Shown: positions 33,923 through 42,994 of the stretch, piece after piece
Position numbering within the stretch: position 1 is the first letter of the stretch
Layout: each line of letters starts with the position of its first letter
DNA from: an uncultured Eubacteriales bacterium
GTDB lineage: Bacteria > Bacillota > Clostridia > Oscillospirales > CAG-272
NCBI GenBank assembly: GCA_934467415.1
Contig: CAKSLQ010000001.1
Coordinates: 1 to 64,000 of the forward strand
Length of the DNA: 64,000 nucleotides
Direction: 5' to 3'
Translations under genes and position numbers: made by a program
The notes under the pieces: generated by a model
Database searches by the model: none
What the model saw: only the letters and a program-made list of their open reading frames with translations
Told to the model about the DNA's origin: nothing

Positions 33923-34342
33923 ATGAGCGCGAGCGGGTTCTACACGCTGAAAGGCTATCAGCTGATCGAAAGTGACGAGCTGACGCCCGCCATGCAGGAT
34001 TATCTCGAAATGATCTGCCGCCTGTCGGCGGAGAGCAGCATTGTGCGGGTCAGCGTGCTGGCGGCCGAGCTGCACGTGCGGCCGTCCTCCGCGTCCAAAA
34101 TGGCGGCGCATCTCGCGGATACCGGGTATATTCTGTTTGCCCGCTACGGGTACATCCGCCTGGCCGACAAGGGGCGGGAAATCGGGCGGTATCTGCTGCA
34201 TCGGCACGAGGTCATCCATCGCTTCCTGTGTCTTGTCAACCGAACAACGGACGAGGTGCGGCAGACCGAAAAAATCGAGCATTTTCTCGATTTCCGCACC
34301 GTGCTGAATTTGGAGCGGCTGTGCGAGCGGCTGCAAGGGTAA
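33923..34342 (+). CDS. MntR/DtxR-family metal-dependent repressor
   Basis: The 139-residue protein matches MntR over its length after a 19-residue N-terminal extension. The winged helix contains VLAAELHVRPSSASKMAAHL, and the dimerisation part contains LLHRHEVIHRFL and TEKIEHFLDF. Residues equivalent to all MntR ligands are present: Asp and Glu in MQDYLEMI, His in RHE, and Glu/Glu/His in EKIEH. It lacks the SH3 domain of DtxR. It is divergent from feoAB, so it probably represses iron uptake when metal is bound; whether it answers to Fe(II) or Mn(II) is open. Confidence 0.9.
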   Translation: MSASGFYTLKGYQLIESDELTPAMQDYLEMICRLSAESSIVRVSVLAAELHVRPSSASKMAAHLADTGYILFARYGYIRLADKGREIGRYLLHRHEVIHRFLCLVNRTTDEVRQTEKIEHFLDFRTVLNLERLCERLQG

Positions 34343-34344
34343 TA

Positions 34345-34371
34345 AAAAAGCGCCGGACGGCGCTATTTTAT
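34345..34371. terminator. Bidirectional intrinsic terminator
   Basis: Stem AGCGCC with GGCGCT, loop GGAC, A run before and T-rich run after, between converging genes. Confidence 0.8.
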
Positions 34372-34377
34372 TCGGTA

Positions 34378-35193
34378 TCAGGTCAGCGGGTCGGTGCTGT
34401 AGCGCTTGCGGTATTCGCTGGGCGACACCCCGACCTCTTTTTTGAAAACGACGCTGAAATAGTAGAGCGTGGAGAAGCCGAGCGCTTCTGCGATGTCGGT
34501 CAGCCGCTCGTTGCTGTAGCGAAGGCGCTCCTGTGCCTGCGCGACGCGCGTCATGGTGATGTATTTGACCGGGGAGAGGCCGAAGGCATCCCGAAAGGAG
34601 CGGCGAAAATGCGATTCACTCAGATGAACGGAGGCGGCGACATCTGCGACGTTCAGCGTTTCGTCGGCGATGCGTGCGTCCATATAGGCGAGCGCCGCGT
34701 CCATGCGCCTGCGCTTGGCGGAGGGCAGATAGGCCGCGCCGTGCGCGGATTTCAGAAAGTCGGCGTAGACGGAGTACAGCATGGACATGCAATCCGCTTT
34801 GACGGTCGGCTGCTGTAAGCACCAGACCTCCCGCATCCGGCGGAAAAGCTTCTCGGAATTTTTACCGCCGACCGAGGGATACTGCGCGCAGCGCAGCGCG
34901 GTATCGGGCGGCAGAATGAAGTCGAAATTTGCAAACAGTACGGTGTATGGCGCCTCACAGATGTCCATGGAGTAGACGCTGTCGCGGGCGAGAAAGAAGA
35001 TGTCGCCGGGCTTTGCATCAAAGGCGTAGCCGCCGAAATCATAGTGCGTTCGGCCGCTGATCACATAGATAAACCCATCCGAGCGCCGCCCGGGCGCTTT
35101 GGCCGGGATGAAGCCCTTGCGGATCGTGGTGCAGACTGCACGATGGAATGCGCCGATCATCGGCATAAGCTCGGTCACGGTTCGAAGTTCCAT
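34378..35193 (-). CDS. AraC-family transcriptional regulator
   Basis: The 271-residue protein has an N-terminal cupin-like sensor (GFIYVISGRTHYDFGGYAF, KPGDIFFLARDSVYS) and a C-terminal AraC domain (VADVAASVHLSESHFRRSFR; LTDIAEALGFSTLYYFSVVFK; EVGVSPSEYRKRY). ATG 35193 is preceded by GGGAGG. It is divergent from the glycyl radical enzyme operon, whose promoter lacks a -35, so it is the likely activator of that operon. The effector is unknown. Confidence 0.92.
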   Translation of the reverse strand: MELRTVTELMPMIGAFHRAVCTTIRKGFIPAKAPGRRSDGFIYVISGRTHYDFGGYAFDAKPGDIFFLARDSVYSMDICEAPYTVLFANFDFILPPDTALRCAQYPSVGGKNSEKLFRRMREVWCLQQPTVKADCMSMLYSVYADFLKSAHGAAYLPSAKRRRMDAALAYMDARIADETLNVADVAASVHLSESHFRRSFRDAFGLSPVKYITMTRVAQAQERLRYSNERLTDIAEALGFSTLYYFSVVFKKEVGVSPSEYRKRYSTDPLT

Positions 35194-35213
35194 TTGAATC
35201 GCCTCCCGACTCT

Positions 35214-35242
35214 ATTAAAGCAAAAATTTATAAGTAAATCAA
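35214..35242 (-). promoter_or_regulatory. Sigma-A promoter of the AraC gene at 35193
   Basis: Minus strand TTGATT (35242-35237), 17-bp spacer, TTTAAT (35219-35214) with TGC extended -10. Confidence 0.6.
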
Positions 35243-35250
35243 GCGATATT

Positions 35251-35288
35251 CGGAAAACGGTGCAAATACAGAGCCGAAAAACACAAAT
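35251..35288. repeat. Imperfect direct repeat, candidate AraC operator
   Basis: CGGAAAACGGTGCAAAT (35251-35267) and CCGAAAAACACAAAT (35274-35288) share a GAAAAC...CAAAT core about two helical turns apart, between the AraC gene and the glycyl radical enzyme gene. Confidence 0.35.
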
Positions 35289-35388
35289 TTGCGCGAAAGT
35301 CGGATTTACAATCCGTGAAAAGGGCGATATGCTAAGGGCAGAATGCAGAAAAAACTTCAACCGAGTGATTTACACGGAGGGAAAAATC

Positions 35389-37596
35389 ATGTATACTGAA
35401 TTTTATAAGGATCGCCCTTTGATTCAAAACGAATATGAAGAGGCGGACTGGAACACGTCGAGCGGGCTGGAGCCGCACACGATAGACCGGATGATCCGCG
35501 ATTTTGCCGCGGCCAATCCGAAGATGCCCACGCCGCTGGTGATGGCGAACGGATACCGGCTGCTGCTTGAAAATGCGCAGCTTTCGCTGAACCCGCACAC
35601 GATGTTCCCGGACAAACTGCGCCACGGCGGCGAGTACAAGACGGTCGCGACGCAGAGCGTGCTGGAAACGTACAGCCGCGAGCGGTATGAGAACGCGCTG
35701 ATGCGCGGCTGTCCCGCCATCCGCTCCGAGCGGAACGTTCTGCGCTTTTCCGGCGTGGCCGTGCCGGACACCGACGTCTGGCACACGGTGGTGGACTGGA
35801 GCGAGGTGCTTCGCCTCGGCGCCCCCGGGCTGCTCCGCCGCGCGGAGGAGGCCAAGCGCGAAAAGCAGGCGGACGGCACACTCACGGACCGGCAGGCGGT
35901 TTTCTATGACTCGGTCATCATCGCCTTTACCGCCATGCTGACCTACATGCGCCGCCTGCTTGCCGAGGCGGAGCGCGTCGGCTGTACGCGCTATGCGGAA
36001 GCTTTGCGGAATCTGCTGATCGCGCCGCCGAAGACGCTCTATGAAGTGCTTTGCCTGTCGCACATCATGCTGAACGTGGAGGAGCTGGGCAGAGAGCGCT
36101 GCCGCAGCTACGGCGCGATCGATGAGCTGTATACGCCGTATTTTGTTGCCGACCTTGAAAGCGGCCGTGAAACCGAGGCCTCCGTCAAGGAAATGTTCCG
36201 CTATTTCTGGCAGAAGGTTACGGCGGAGAAGCGCTACGCCGACCAGCCGATCTGTATCGGCAAGGCGTGGACGTCCGACGACTGCCCGGCGGCGCGCCTG
36301 ACGGTGCTGATGCTGGACGCTTACAAGGAGCTGGACATCCACAACCCGAAGATTCACATTCGCTGTGGGAAGAACATGTCCGACAAGCTGCTCGGCAAGC
36401 TCTGCGAGATGATCCGCGACGGCAATTCGTCGGTGGTGCTGCTGAATGATGAGACCGTGCTGACCGCCTACGAGCGCCTCGGCATTCCGCGCGAGGTCGC
36501 GAAGGACTATATTCCGACCGGCTGCTACGAGCCCGTGATCCCGGGCCTCGAGGACGCGCGCATCTGCGCCTCCTGGATCAGCCTCGCCAAGGCGTGCGAA
36601 TATGCCATCACGGGCGGGCGCGACCTTCTGACGCATCTGTATGTCGGTATGCACACCGCAGAGCCGAAAAGCTGGGATGAATTTCTCGACACCTACTATG
36701 CGTACCTCGCCGAGCATTGTGCGATGGTCATCAACAATGTCAACGAGCAGGCGAAGTTTGCGTATGCGGCCAACCCGTCGCCCTACTATTCCGGCACGAT
36801 CGCGTCCTGCATCGAGAGCGGCAAGGACGTGTTTGACGGCGGCATGACCTATCGCAACCAGTCGCTCAAATGCTTTGCGATCGCCACGGCGGTCGATTCG
36901 CTGCTCGCGGTCAAGAAGTTTGTCTACGAGCGCCGCCGCGTGACGCTTGCGGAGCTGCGCACGATCCTGGAGAACAACTGGGCAGGTGCGGAGACGCTGC
37001 GCGCGGAGATTCTGCACGATCCCGTCAAATACGGCAACCACATGGCGGAGGCGGATGCTCTTGCACATGACATTTACGATTTCTGCGCCGCGCAGATCGT
37101 CGGCAAGCCGACCTCGACCGGCGGCGTGTTCCGTCTCGGGTGCGACTCGGTCAACATGGTCTCCGGCTACGGAATGCGGACCGGCGCAAGCGCGGACGGC
37201 CGCTTTGCGCGCGAGGAGCTGTCCAAGAACATGCGCCCCACCAACGGCATGGAAAAGCACGGCGTGACGGCGTTTATCCAGTCGGTCTGCGCGATCGACA
37301 ACTGCAATTTCACAGACGGCGCGCCGCTGGACTTCATCGTGCATCCGTCCGCCGTCGAGGGTGACGCGGGGCTTGCCGCGATGAAGGCGCTGGTGCGCAC
37401 CTTCTTTGCGGGCGGCGGCTTTGCCATTCAGGGCAACGTCCTCAGCCTGGATACGCTGCGCGACGCGCAGGAGCATCCCGAGAAGTACCCCAATCTGCAA
37501 GTGCGCGTCTGCGGCTGGAACGAGTATTTTGTCAACATGAGAAGAGAAGTGCAGGATGACTTCATCCGTCGCAGTGAAGGCATTGAAACAGCCTGA
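35389..37596 (+). CDS. Glycyl radical enzyme of unknown substrate (pyruvate formate-lyase superfamily)
   Basis: The 735-residue protein has the C-terminal glycyl radical loop RVCGW (Gly about 709) and an active-site loop PTGCYEP with a single Cys379 and Glu381. True PFL has two adjacent Cys; the Cys-x-Glu form is typical of dehydratases and other eliminases such as glycerol and propanediol dehydratase or choline lyase. MTYRNQSLKCFAIATAVDSL and KPTSTGGVFRLG are family segments. It is shorter than most members (780-850). GGAGG lies 8 bases before ATG 35389. No radical SAM activating enzyme lies beside it; the next gene, 15 bases on, is a secreted glycosidase. Confidence 0.88.
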   Translation: MYTEFYKDRPLIQNEYEEADWNTSSGLEPHTIDRMIRDFAAANPKMPTPLVMANGYRLLLENAQLSLNPHTMFPDKLRHGGEYKTVATQSVLETYSRERYENALMRGCPAIRSERNVLRFSGVAVPDTDVWHTVVDWSEVLRLGAPGLLRRAEEAKREKQADGTLTDRQAVFYDSVIIAFTAMLTYMRRLLAEAERVGCTRYAEALRNLLIAPPKTLYEVLCLSHIMLNVEELGRERCRSYGAIDELYTPYFVADLESGRETEASVKEMFRYFWQKVTAEKRYADQPICIGKAWTSDDCPAARLTVLMLDAYKELDIHNPKIHIRCGKNMSDKLLGKLCEMIRDGNSSVVLLNDETVLTAYERLGIPREVAKDYIPTGCYEPVIPGLEDARICASWISLAKACEYAITGGRDLLTHLYVGMHTAEPKSWDEFLDTYYAYLAEHCAMVINNVNEQAKFAYAANPSPYYSGTIASCIESGKDVFDGGMTYRNQSLKCFAIATAVDSLLAVKKFVYERRRVTLAELRTILENNWAGAETLRAEILHDPVKYGNHMAEADALAHDIYDFCAAQIVGKPTSTGGVFRLGCDSVNMVSGYGMRTGASADGRFAREELSKNMRPTNGMEKHGVTAFIQSVCAIDNCNFTDGAPLDFIVHPSAVEGDAGLAAMKALVRTFFAGGGFAIQGNVLSLDTLRDAQEHPEKYPNLQVRVCGWNEYFVNMRREVQDDFIRRSEGIETA

Positions 37597-37611
37597 CGAA
37601 AGGAGACCGAC

Positions 37612-40600
37612 ATGACCCGAAGAAAACGGCATGTTTTTCACGGCCTGATTCTGATCTTACTGTCTTTGACGCTCGCTTTTGCTTTTGCCGCAGGCGCAGC
37701 GGAAAAGACGGTCTACCTCGGCGCGTATGACGCCGCAGAGCGCGGAAACGGCAGCGAGGGTGCGCCGTTCTCCACGCTTGCGGCGGCGATCGAATCGGTT
37801 CGCGACGGCGGCCGCATCGTCGTGACCGAAGAATACACCGTCACCGAGCGGGACGCCGTTGTCTCCGACCTGCCGCGGCTGATTGAGCCTGCGCACACGG
37901 GGACGATCACATTCACCTCGCTGGTCGGCAAGCAGGATTACCGCCGCAGCGGCGCGTGCATCTATTTCCCACAGGCCTATGTCTACGAATGCGGCGGCGA
38001 CGTCCTCTTTGAAAATGTGACGCTGAAAAATGACGCTGCGCCGATTTATCTCGCGGGCAATTTTAATGCGCTTACATTCGGCGAGGGCTTTGATGTCAGG
38101 AACACAAAGGGAATCGCCAAATACCTCTATGTCATCGGCGGCTACTATGCGCCGCTGACCACAGGTCTGCCTTCGGATCGGGACGTGCAGATCACGATTG
38201 AAAATGGCAATTTCGCGCGCGTGATCGCATTTGCCATGGGCAAGGGCGCGGGGACATACACCTTTACCGGAACGGCGCATATCACGATCACGGGCGGGCA
38301 TATCGACCGCATCTTCGGCGGCTCGACGCTGAATCACTATGCAGGCAGCCTCGATTTGCAGGTGCACGACGGCAGCATCGGGGACATCTATACCTCCGGT
38401 GACGCCACGCGGCGCTCGCTCGGCAGCGCATCGATCGGGCTTTACGGTGACACGATGCGCACGCTGTACATCAACAACATGCTCGGCAGCACCGAGGTGA
38501 CGCTGGACGGCATTAAACTGAGCGGCGTGCAGGTGACCTACGGCAGCGAGCAGATCCGGAACCTTGCGCACGGCAAGCCGATCCGCCTGCGTTATAATTC
38601 GCTGTTGTATACGGCGGATTTTGCCGACGCGATCGAGGGGATCACATCGGTCGAGCGATTCGGAACGCTGTATGTCGCAGCGGGCGGCCGCGGCGACGGC
38701 AGCCGCGAGAATCCGCTCGGCAGCCTTGCCGATGCCGTGGAGCAGCTGGCGGACGGCGGCGGTGACATCGTGCTTGTCGGCGACTATGCGGTGAAGAACT
38801 TTACCGCGCCGGCTCATGCGCAGCCGATCACCTATCGCGGCGACAGACTGACGATCGAGGGCAGCTTCACGCTCGGCGGCCGGACAACGTTTGACGTGTC
38901 GGCGCTCGGCGGCAGCGGTACGCTGCAATGCGGCGCAAATCAAACAATTTTTACGGCACAGTGCAAAACCGAAGGCAGCCTTGCACTCATCGGCGACGAT
39001 TTGACGATCGCGGGCGGCCGCTTTGCATCCCTGCAAGGCGTCAGCCTGACGCTCACGGGCGGTGCGCTCGATGCCGTGACCCTTTCCGGCGATGCCGTAC
39101 TTGTGCAAAGCGGCGGCACGCTTGCATCCCTGACGATGCAGGGACGGACGGCAAGTGCCGAACTGCTCGGCGGCAGCGTGAACGCCATGACCGTGCAGAA
39201 TGTCACGGATCGCTTTGCTCTGACGCTCGGCGGCGGGAATATTTCGACGTTTACGGTACAAAACTGCGGCCGCGCCGAGCTCGCGGTGCTTCCCGCCGCG
39301 GATGCCGCATTGGCTGCGCGCATTTCGCCCCTGTTTTCGGCGACGGCGTCGCAGACGGCGGCTTATGTCCGCGACGGCGGCAGCGGCAACGGCTCGTCGC
39401 CGCAAAACGCCGCGCCGACGCTGGCGGCAGCTTACGCCATGCTGCCGGAGGGCGGCACGATTGTGCTTTGCGGCCCGGTGAGTATCACGGAGAATACGGC
39501 CATGCCGACATCGACCCGGGCGTACACCCTCACTTCGGTGTACGGCGGCACGGACTATCGTGAGGCCGGGGCGGAGCTTCGCCTTTCCGGCAATATCGGG
39601 TTTTATGCGCCGACGACGCTTGAGAAAATCAACATCCGCGCGGAAAAGAGCCCGATCTGGATCTCGTTCAACGGCAGTACGGCCAGGATCGGCGCAGAAA
39701 TCCTGTGTACGCTTGCGCCGAATGCCACGACCTATCCGTCGCTGGTCGGCGGTACGCGCAGAAACGATTTTGCAATTTCCGGCGCAAATCTGACCGTGGA
39801 AAGCGGCAGCTGGTATCAGGTCTACGGTGCGAATACGGCTGCTGCGGATTTTCCGAACCTGTCCACCGCGCTTGTCATCACGGGCGGCGATTTTTACAGC
39901 CGCGTGTGCGCGATGGGGGCGGGCAATCAGACGGGCAGCGGCACGCTGACCGTGCGCGGCGGCAACTTCTACGGCGGCGTATACGGTCTCGCTTCACTTG
40001 CGACCGAAACGTTTGACGGCCATATCAAAATCAATCTCGAAGGCGGCAGCTTCTACGGCAAGATCCGCGTGGCTACGCGCTACGAGACGACCGCATACGG
40101 CAGTTTTGCTCTGACGGTTTCGGGTGGCGACTTCGCCCATCTGACCGACATCGTCGGCAGTGCGCGCTTCGGCGGCAATATGTCCTCCGCATTGACTGTC
40201 TCGGACGACACGCTGCTGACGCGCGCGGAGAGCGGCAGCTTCACCTATACAAACCCGATTCGCAAGACCGCCGATCCGCGCATCGCCCTTGTGGACGGCA
40301 TATACTATTACATGTTCACCTCCGGCTCAACACTCAGCATGTACAAGGCGGCGAATGTCGCCGACCTTGCCTATTCGGTCGGCGAGCTGATCTTTGATGC
40401 GCGCACCGCCTCCGAGGCGATGGAGACGCGCACCGCCTGCATCTGGCCGTCCGAGCTGCAATACTTCTCCGCAGAGGACTTCGGCGCGGAATATGCGGGC
40501 TGGTATCTGTTCTTCTCGACCTTCAGCCGGGAGCTTGACGGTCTGCCGTCCACTTCAACCGACGGGCGGAGCCGCCGCAGCTACGTGCTGAAATGCACAT

Positions 40601-41736
40601 CGGACGACTTGCAGGGGAAGTGGGTCAACCCGATCACCGGCGAGGCCGGCGTTCCGGCGCGCTTTACAAGCGATACCGAGAGCTTTGTCAATGCGTTTGA
40701 TTGGTGCGCCGGAGAATCCACACTGCGCTATGGCGGCAAAGTTTATGCGCTCTGGATCGAGCAGCGCGGACGGAGCACGGCGGACTTCCGGCAGGTGATG
40801 TACCTTTCCGAGATGAAGAACCCGTGGACGGTGACAGGCCGCGTGCTGGAACTGGTTTCCCCGGAATATGACTGGGAGCGCGAGGGCTACGGCTATGCCG
40901 AGGCGGAGGGCAAATGGTATCCCGCCGTCATCGAGGGGGCAACGCCGATCGTCGGCGACAATGGAGAGCTGCATGTACTCTACGCATGCAGCGGCTATTG
41001 GACGACCGGATATAAGCTCGGGCAGATGACCTATCTCGGCGGTGATCTGCTGAAAAAGGAAAGCTGGAAGAAGTCGCCGCAGGCGGTCTTCTCCAAAAAT
41101 GAAGAGGTCAACGGTGTCGGCGGCCCGTCGATCTTTACGACGCCAAACGGCAAGACGCGCTATATTCTGTATCACGGTTACCTCGGCAAAGATACATCGA
41201 GCGGTCGCTACTGCTTCATGGAGCCGTACACCGTGGATGCAGACGGTGTTCACATCGGCAGGGACGGGCATCCGTCGCCGCTGGCGACTGCCTTCACCGT
41301 GCCGCTCAATACCATGCCGCTCGGCGCAAAGATCAGCGGCTTCGACAACTTCGGTACGACGCGGGTCAAGCTGAAGATCGGCCGCAATGTCGGCCTCGTC
41401 AACGAGGTTGAAACGCGGTTGGATGCCGCGCCCGTGATCCGCAACAACCGCACGATGCTGCCCGCACGTTTTGTGGCGGAGGCTTTCGGTGCAGCGGTCT
41501 CGTGGGACGGCGCAACAGGTACGGCGAAGTTTACCGCGAAGGACGGAACGGTCATATCCATCCGCATCGGCGCGACGCAGGCGACCGTCGGCGGAAAGGC
41601 GGTCGCGCTGGATACGCCCGCCTATATCGACCCGGCCAGCGGCAGAACCTATCTGCCGGTGCGGTTCCTTGCCGAGGCGCTCGGCGCCGCCGTCGTCTGG
41701 AACGGAGAAACCTCCACAGCGTATTTAGTCAAATAA
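37612..41736 (+). CDS. Secreted multidomain protein: beta-helix, GH43 domain and copper-amine-oxidase-N-like repeats
   Basis: The 1374-residue protein has a signal peptide (about 1-30), a long beta-helix-like region with two similar halves (about 31-360 and 580-880; VYLGAYDAAERGNGSEGAPF and AAYVRDGGSGNGSSPQNAAP open each), and a GH43-like propeller (about 881-1240). Its acids are D888 in RKTADPRI, D1030 in NAFDWCAGE and E1108 in AVIEGATPI. Two C-terminal repeats (about 1265-1374: TMLPARFVAEAFGAAVSWD, TYLPVRFLAEALGAAVVWN) match the copper amine oxidase N-terminal domain, often a wall-binding module. It should act outside the cell on a plant or host glycan and is co-transcribed with the glycyl radical enzyme. 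Confidence 0.86.
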   Translation: MTRRKRHVFHGLILILLSLTLAFAFAAGAAEKTVYLGAYDAAERGNGSEGAPFSTLAAAIESVRDGGRIVVTEEYTVTERDAVVSDLPRLIEPAHTGTITFTSLVGKQDYRRSGACIYFPQAYVYECGGDVLFENVTLKNDAAPIYLAGNFNALTFGEGFDVRNTKGIAKYLYVIGGYYAPLTTGLPSDRDVQITIENGNFARVIAFAMGKGAGTYTFTGTAHITITGGHIDRIFGGSTLNHYAGSLDLQVHDGSIGDIYTSGDATRRSLGSASIGLYGDTMRTLYINNMLGSTEVTLDGIKLSGVQVTYGSEQIRNLAHGKPIRLRYNSLLYTADFADAIEGITSVERFGTLYVAAGGRGDGSRENPLGSLADAVEQLADGGGDIVLVGDYAVKNFTAPAHAQPITYRGDRLTIEGSFTLGGRTTFDVSALGGSGTLQCGANQTIFTAQCKTEGSLALIGDDLTIAGGRFASLQGVSLTLTGGALDAVTLSGDAVLVQSGGTLASLTMQGRTASAELLGGSVNAMTVQNVTDRFALTLGGGNISTFTVQNCGRAELAVLPAADAALAARISPLFSATASQTAAYVRDGGSGNGSSPQNAAPTLAAAYAMLPEGGTIVLCGPVSITENTAMPTSTRAYTLTSVYGGTDYREAGAELRLSGNIGFYAPTTLEKINIRAEKSPIWISFNGSTARIGAEILCTLAPNATTYPSLVGGTRRNDFAISGANLTVESGSWYQVYGANTAAADFPNLSTALVITGGDFYSRVCAMGAGNQTGSGTLTVRGGNFYGGVYGLASLATETFDGHIKINLEGGSFYGKIRVATRYETTAYGSFALTVSGGDFAHLTDIVGSARFGGNMSSALTVSDDTLLTRAESGSFTYTNPIRKTADPRIALVDGIYYYMFTSGSTLSMYKAANVADLAYSVGELIFDARTASEAMETRTACIWPSELQYFSAEDFGAEYAGWYLFFSTFSRELDGLPSTSTDGRSRRSYVLKCTSDDLQGKWVNPITGEAGVPARFTSDTESFVNAFDWCAGESTLRYGGKVYALWIEQRGRSTADFRQVMYLSEMKNPWTVTGRVLELVSPEYDWEREGYGYAEAEGKWYPAVIEGATPIVGDNGELHVLYACSGYWTTGYKLGQMTYLGGDLLKKESWKKSPQAVFSKNEEVNGVGGPSIFTTPNGKTRYILYHGYLGKDTSSGRYCFMEPYTVDADGVHIGRDGHPSPLATAFTVPLNTMPLGAKISGFDNFGTTRVKLKIGRNVGLVNEVETRLDAAPVIRNNRTMLPARFVAEAFGAAVSWDGATGTAKFTAKDGTVISIRIGATQATVGGKAVALDTPAYIDPASGRTYLPVRFLAEALGAAVVWNGETSTAYLVK

Positions 41737-41770
41737 AAAAGCGGGATGCAGCGCATCCCGCTTTTTTATT
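41735..41770. terminator. Bidirectional intrinsic terminator
   Basis: Stem AAAAAGCGGGATGC with GCATCCCGCTTTTT around AGC. It is a close relative of the tRNA-Gly terminator at 7263-7297. Confidence 0.9.
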
Positions 41771-42857
41771 TGGATTCGATCATTTGCGTAAGGCCGCTCC
41801 TTGCACTTTTGGCCAGCAGAGAAAGCGCCGTTGTGATCGCTTTGCGCGTCGGCTCGTCGAGGCTGCCGAGCGATTTTGCCACGGATTTCGCGCTGTCAAA
41901 CCAGCTTGCGGAGAGCTCATGCAGCGTGCTTGCGTTGGTTTCGGTCAAAATGGTGTAGATCGCGTCGGTGAAGGCTTCGCGCTGCCCGTAATCCATCTCG
42001 GCGATCCAGTTTTTCAGCGTGTAGTTGACGAAACGGCTGCTGTTGTCCACGGTCTCCAGGTGCGCGAAGCTGTCGCGCCGGACTTCCCAGGAGAACAGGT
42101 CGTGCTGCAGGATGCCGACCTGCTCACTGTGAACGATGGTGTAGGCCTCCTCGTGGCCGAGCAGCATACCGACGACCGAGGATTGCGGTACGAAAGTGCT
42201 GATCCGCCCGCAGATTGCCTTGTAACCGTCGGCGGAAAGCACTTTTTCGTCAAAGCCGGGGCCGTCGTAATTATAAACCGCGCGGATGCGCGCCTGTGTT
42301 TCCGCTTTGCAGAACGCCGCCGCGTAGACGGCGAAATTGCCGCCCTTGGAATGCCCGAGCACGGTGATCCCGGCGCCCGGAAACTGCCTTGCTGTGCGCT
42401 CCAGGTATTCCACGGCCAAAACCTGCCCGGCAACCGGGCAGACGAAGCTCATGTTGAAGTCCTCTTTCCAGCCGACCAGGGTGTTGTCCGTGCCGCGGAA
42501 GGAGATGCAGATACTCCCGTCCGGCAGCCGCAGCGTTACGGCGGCAAACTGGGTTTGCGTCACGGTGTCGGTCTTGTTTTCAAAGCCGACGATGGCAATA
42601 CCGCCGAAGCGGCCGCTTTCGCACAGCGCACGGAGCAGGGGCACATCGTTTTTCGGCCGGATGCGGCCGTCCGGGTCATCGGCCGCGAGCAGGGCATCGG
42701 CGGCGTCCGCAACGGAGGTTTCGCCGTGCAGCACATCGAATGCCTCAAAAGGGAGGTAGGCGATGCGCGCAAAGATCATTCCGTCCACCTCGTTCATCGG
42801 GATCAGCTGCATCGGCAAATCGCCGCGCCAGTGCAGATAGTCAAAAACGTCCGTCAT
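41766..42857 (-). CDS. DUF2974 (Mbeg1-like) alpha/beta hydrolase
   Basis: The 363-residue cytoplasmic protein has the nucleophile elbow GHSKGG (Ser about 170) and the oxyanion-side motif SFRGTDNTLVGWKEDF near 119, as in the Mbeg1-like lipase-fold family. Substrate is unknown. I chose ATG 42857, preceded by GAGGTGA. It is monocistronic, converging on the secreted GH43 gene and divergent from the TraX gene. Length matches the family (about 350-380). Confidence 0.9.
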   Translation of the reverse strand: MTDVFDYLHWRGDLPMQLIPMNEVDGMIFARIAYLPFEAFDVLHGETSVADAADALLAADDPDGRIRPKNDVPLLRALCESGRFGGIAIVGFENKTDTVTQTQFAAVTLRLPDGSICISFRGTDNTLVGWKEDFNMSFVCPVAGQVLAVEYLERTARQFPGAGITVLGHSKGGNFAVYAAAFCKAETQARIRAVYNYDGPGFDEKVLSADGYKAICGRISTFVPQSSVVGMLLGHEEAYTIVHSEQVGILQHDLFSWEVRRDSFAHLETVDNSSRFVNYTLKNWIAEMDYGQREAFTDAIYTILTETNASTLHELSASWFDSAKSVAKSLGSLDEPTRKAITTALSLLAKSARSGLTQMIESK

Positions 42858-42929
42858 GAAAGTCACCTCGTTTGCTCTATTATAATGCAGATTCCGCCGC
42901 AAGTCAAGAATCGGCGGGGCTTTGACGGG

Positions 42930-42958
42930 TTGACAAGAAAACGCATATGCTTTATAAT
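42930..42958 (+). promoter_or_regulatory. Consensus sigma-A promoter of the TraX-TfoX-GNAT unit
   Basis: TTGACA (42930-42935), 17-bp spacer, TATAAT (42953-42958): both hexamers are perfect. Confidence 0.92.
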
Positions 42959-42994
42959 TACGATTGTTAGATCATGCAAATTCGAGGTTTTCAG

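Noticed and set aside
35389..37596. A pyruvate formate-lyase assignment for the glycyl radical enzyme.
   Set aside because: It has one active-site Cys in a GCxE loop rather than the adjacent Cys-Cys pair, so a dehydratase-type enzyme fits better.
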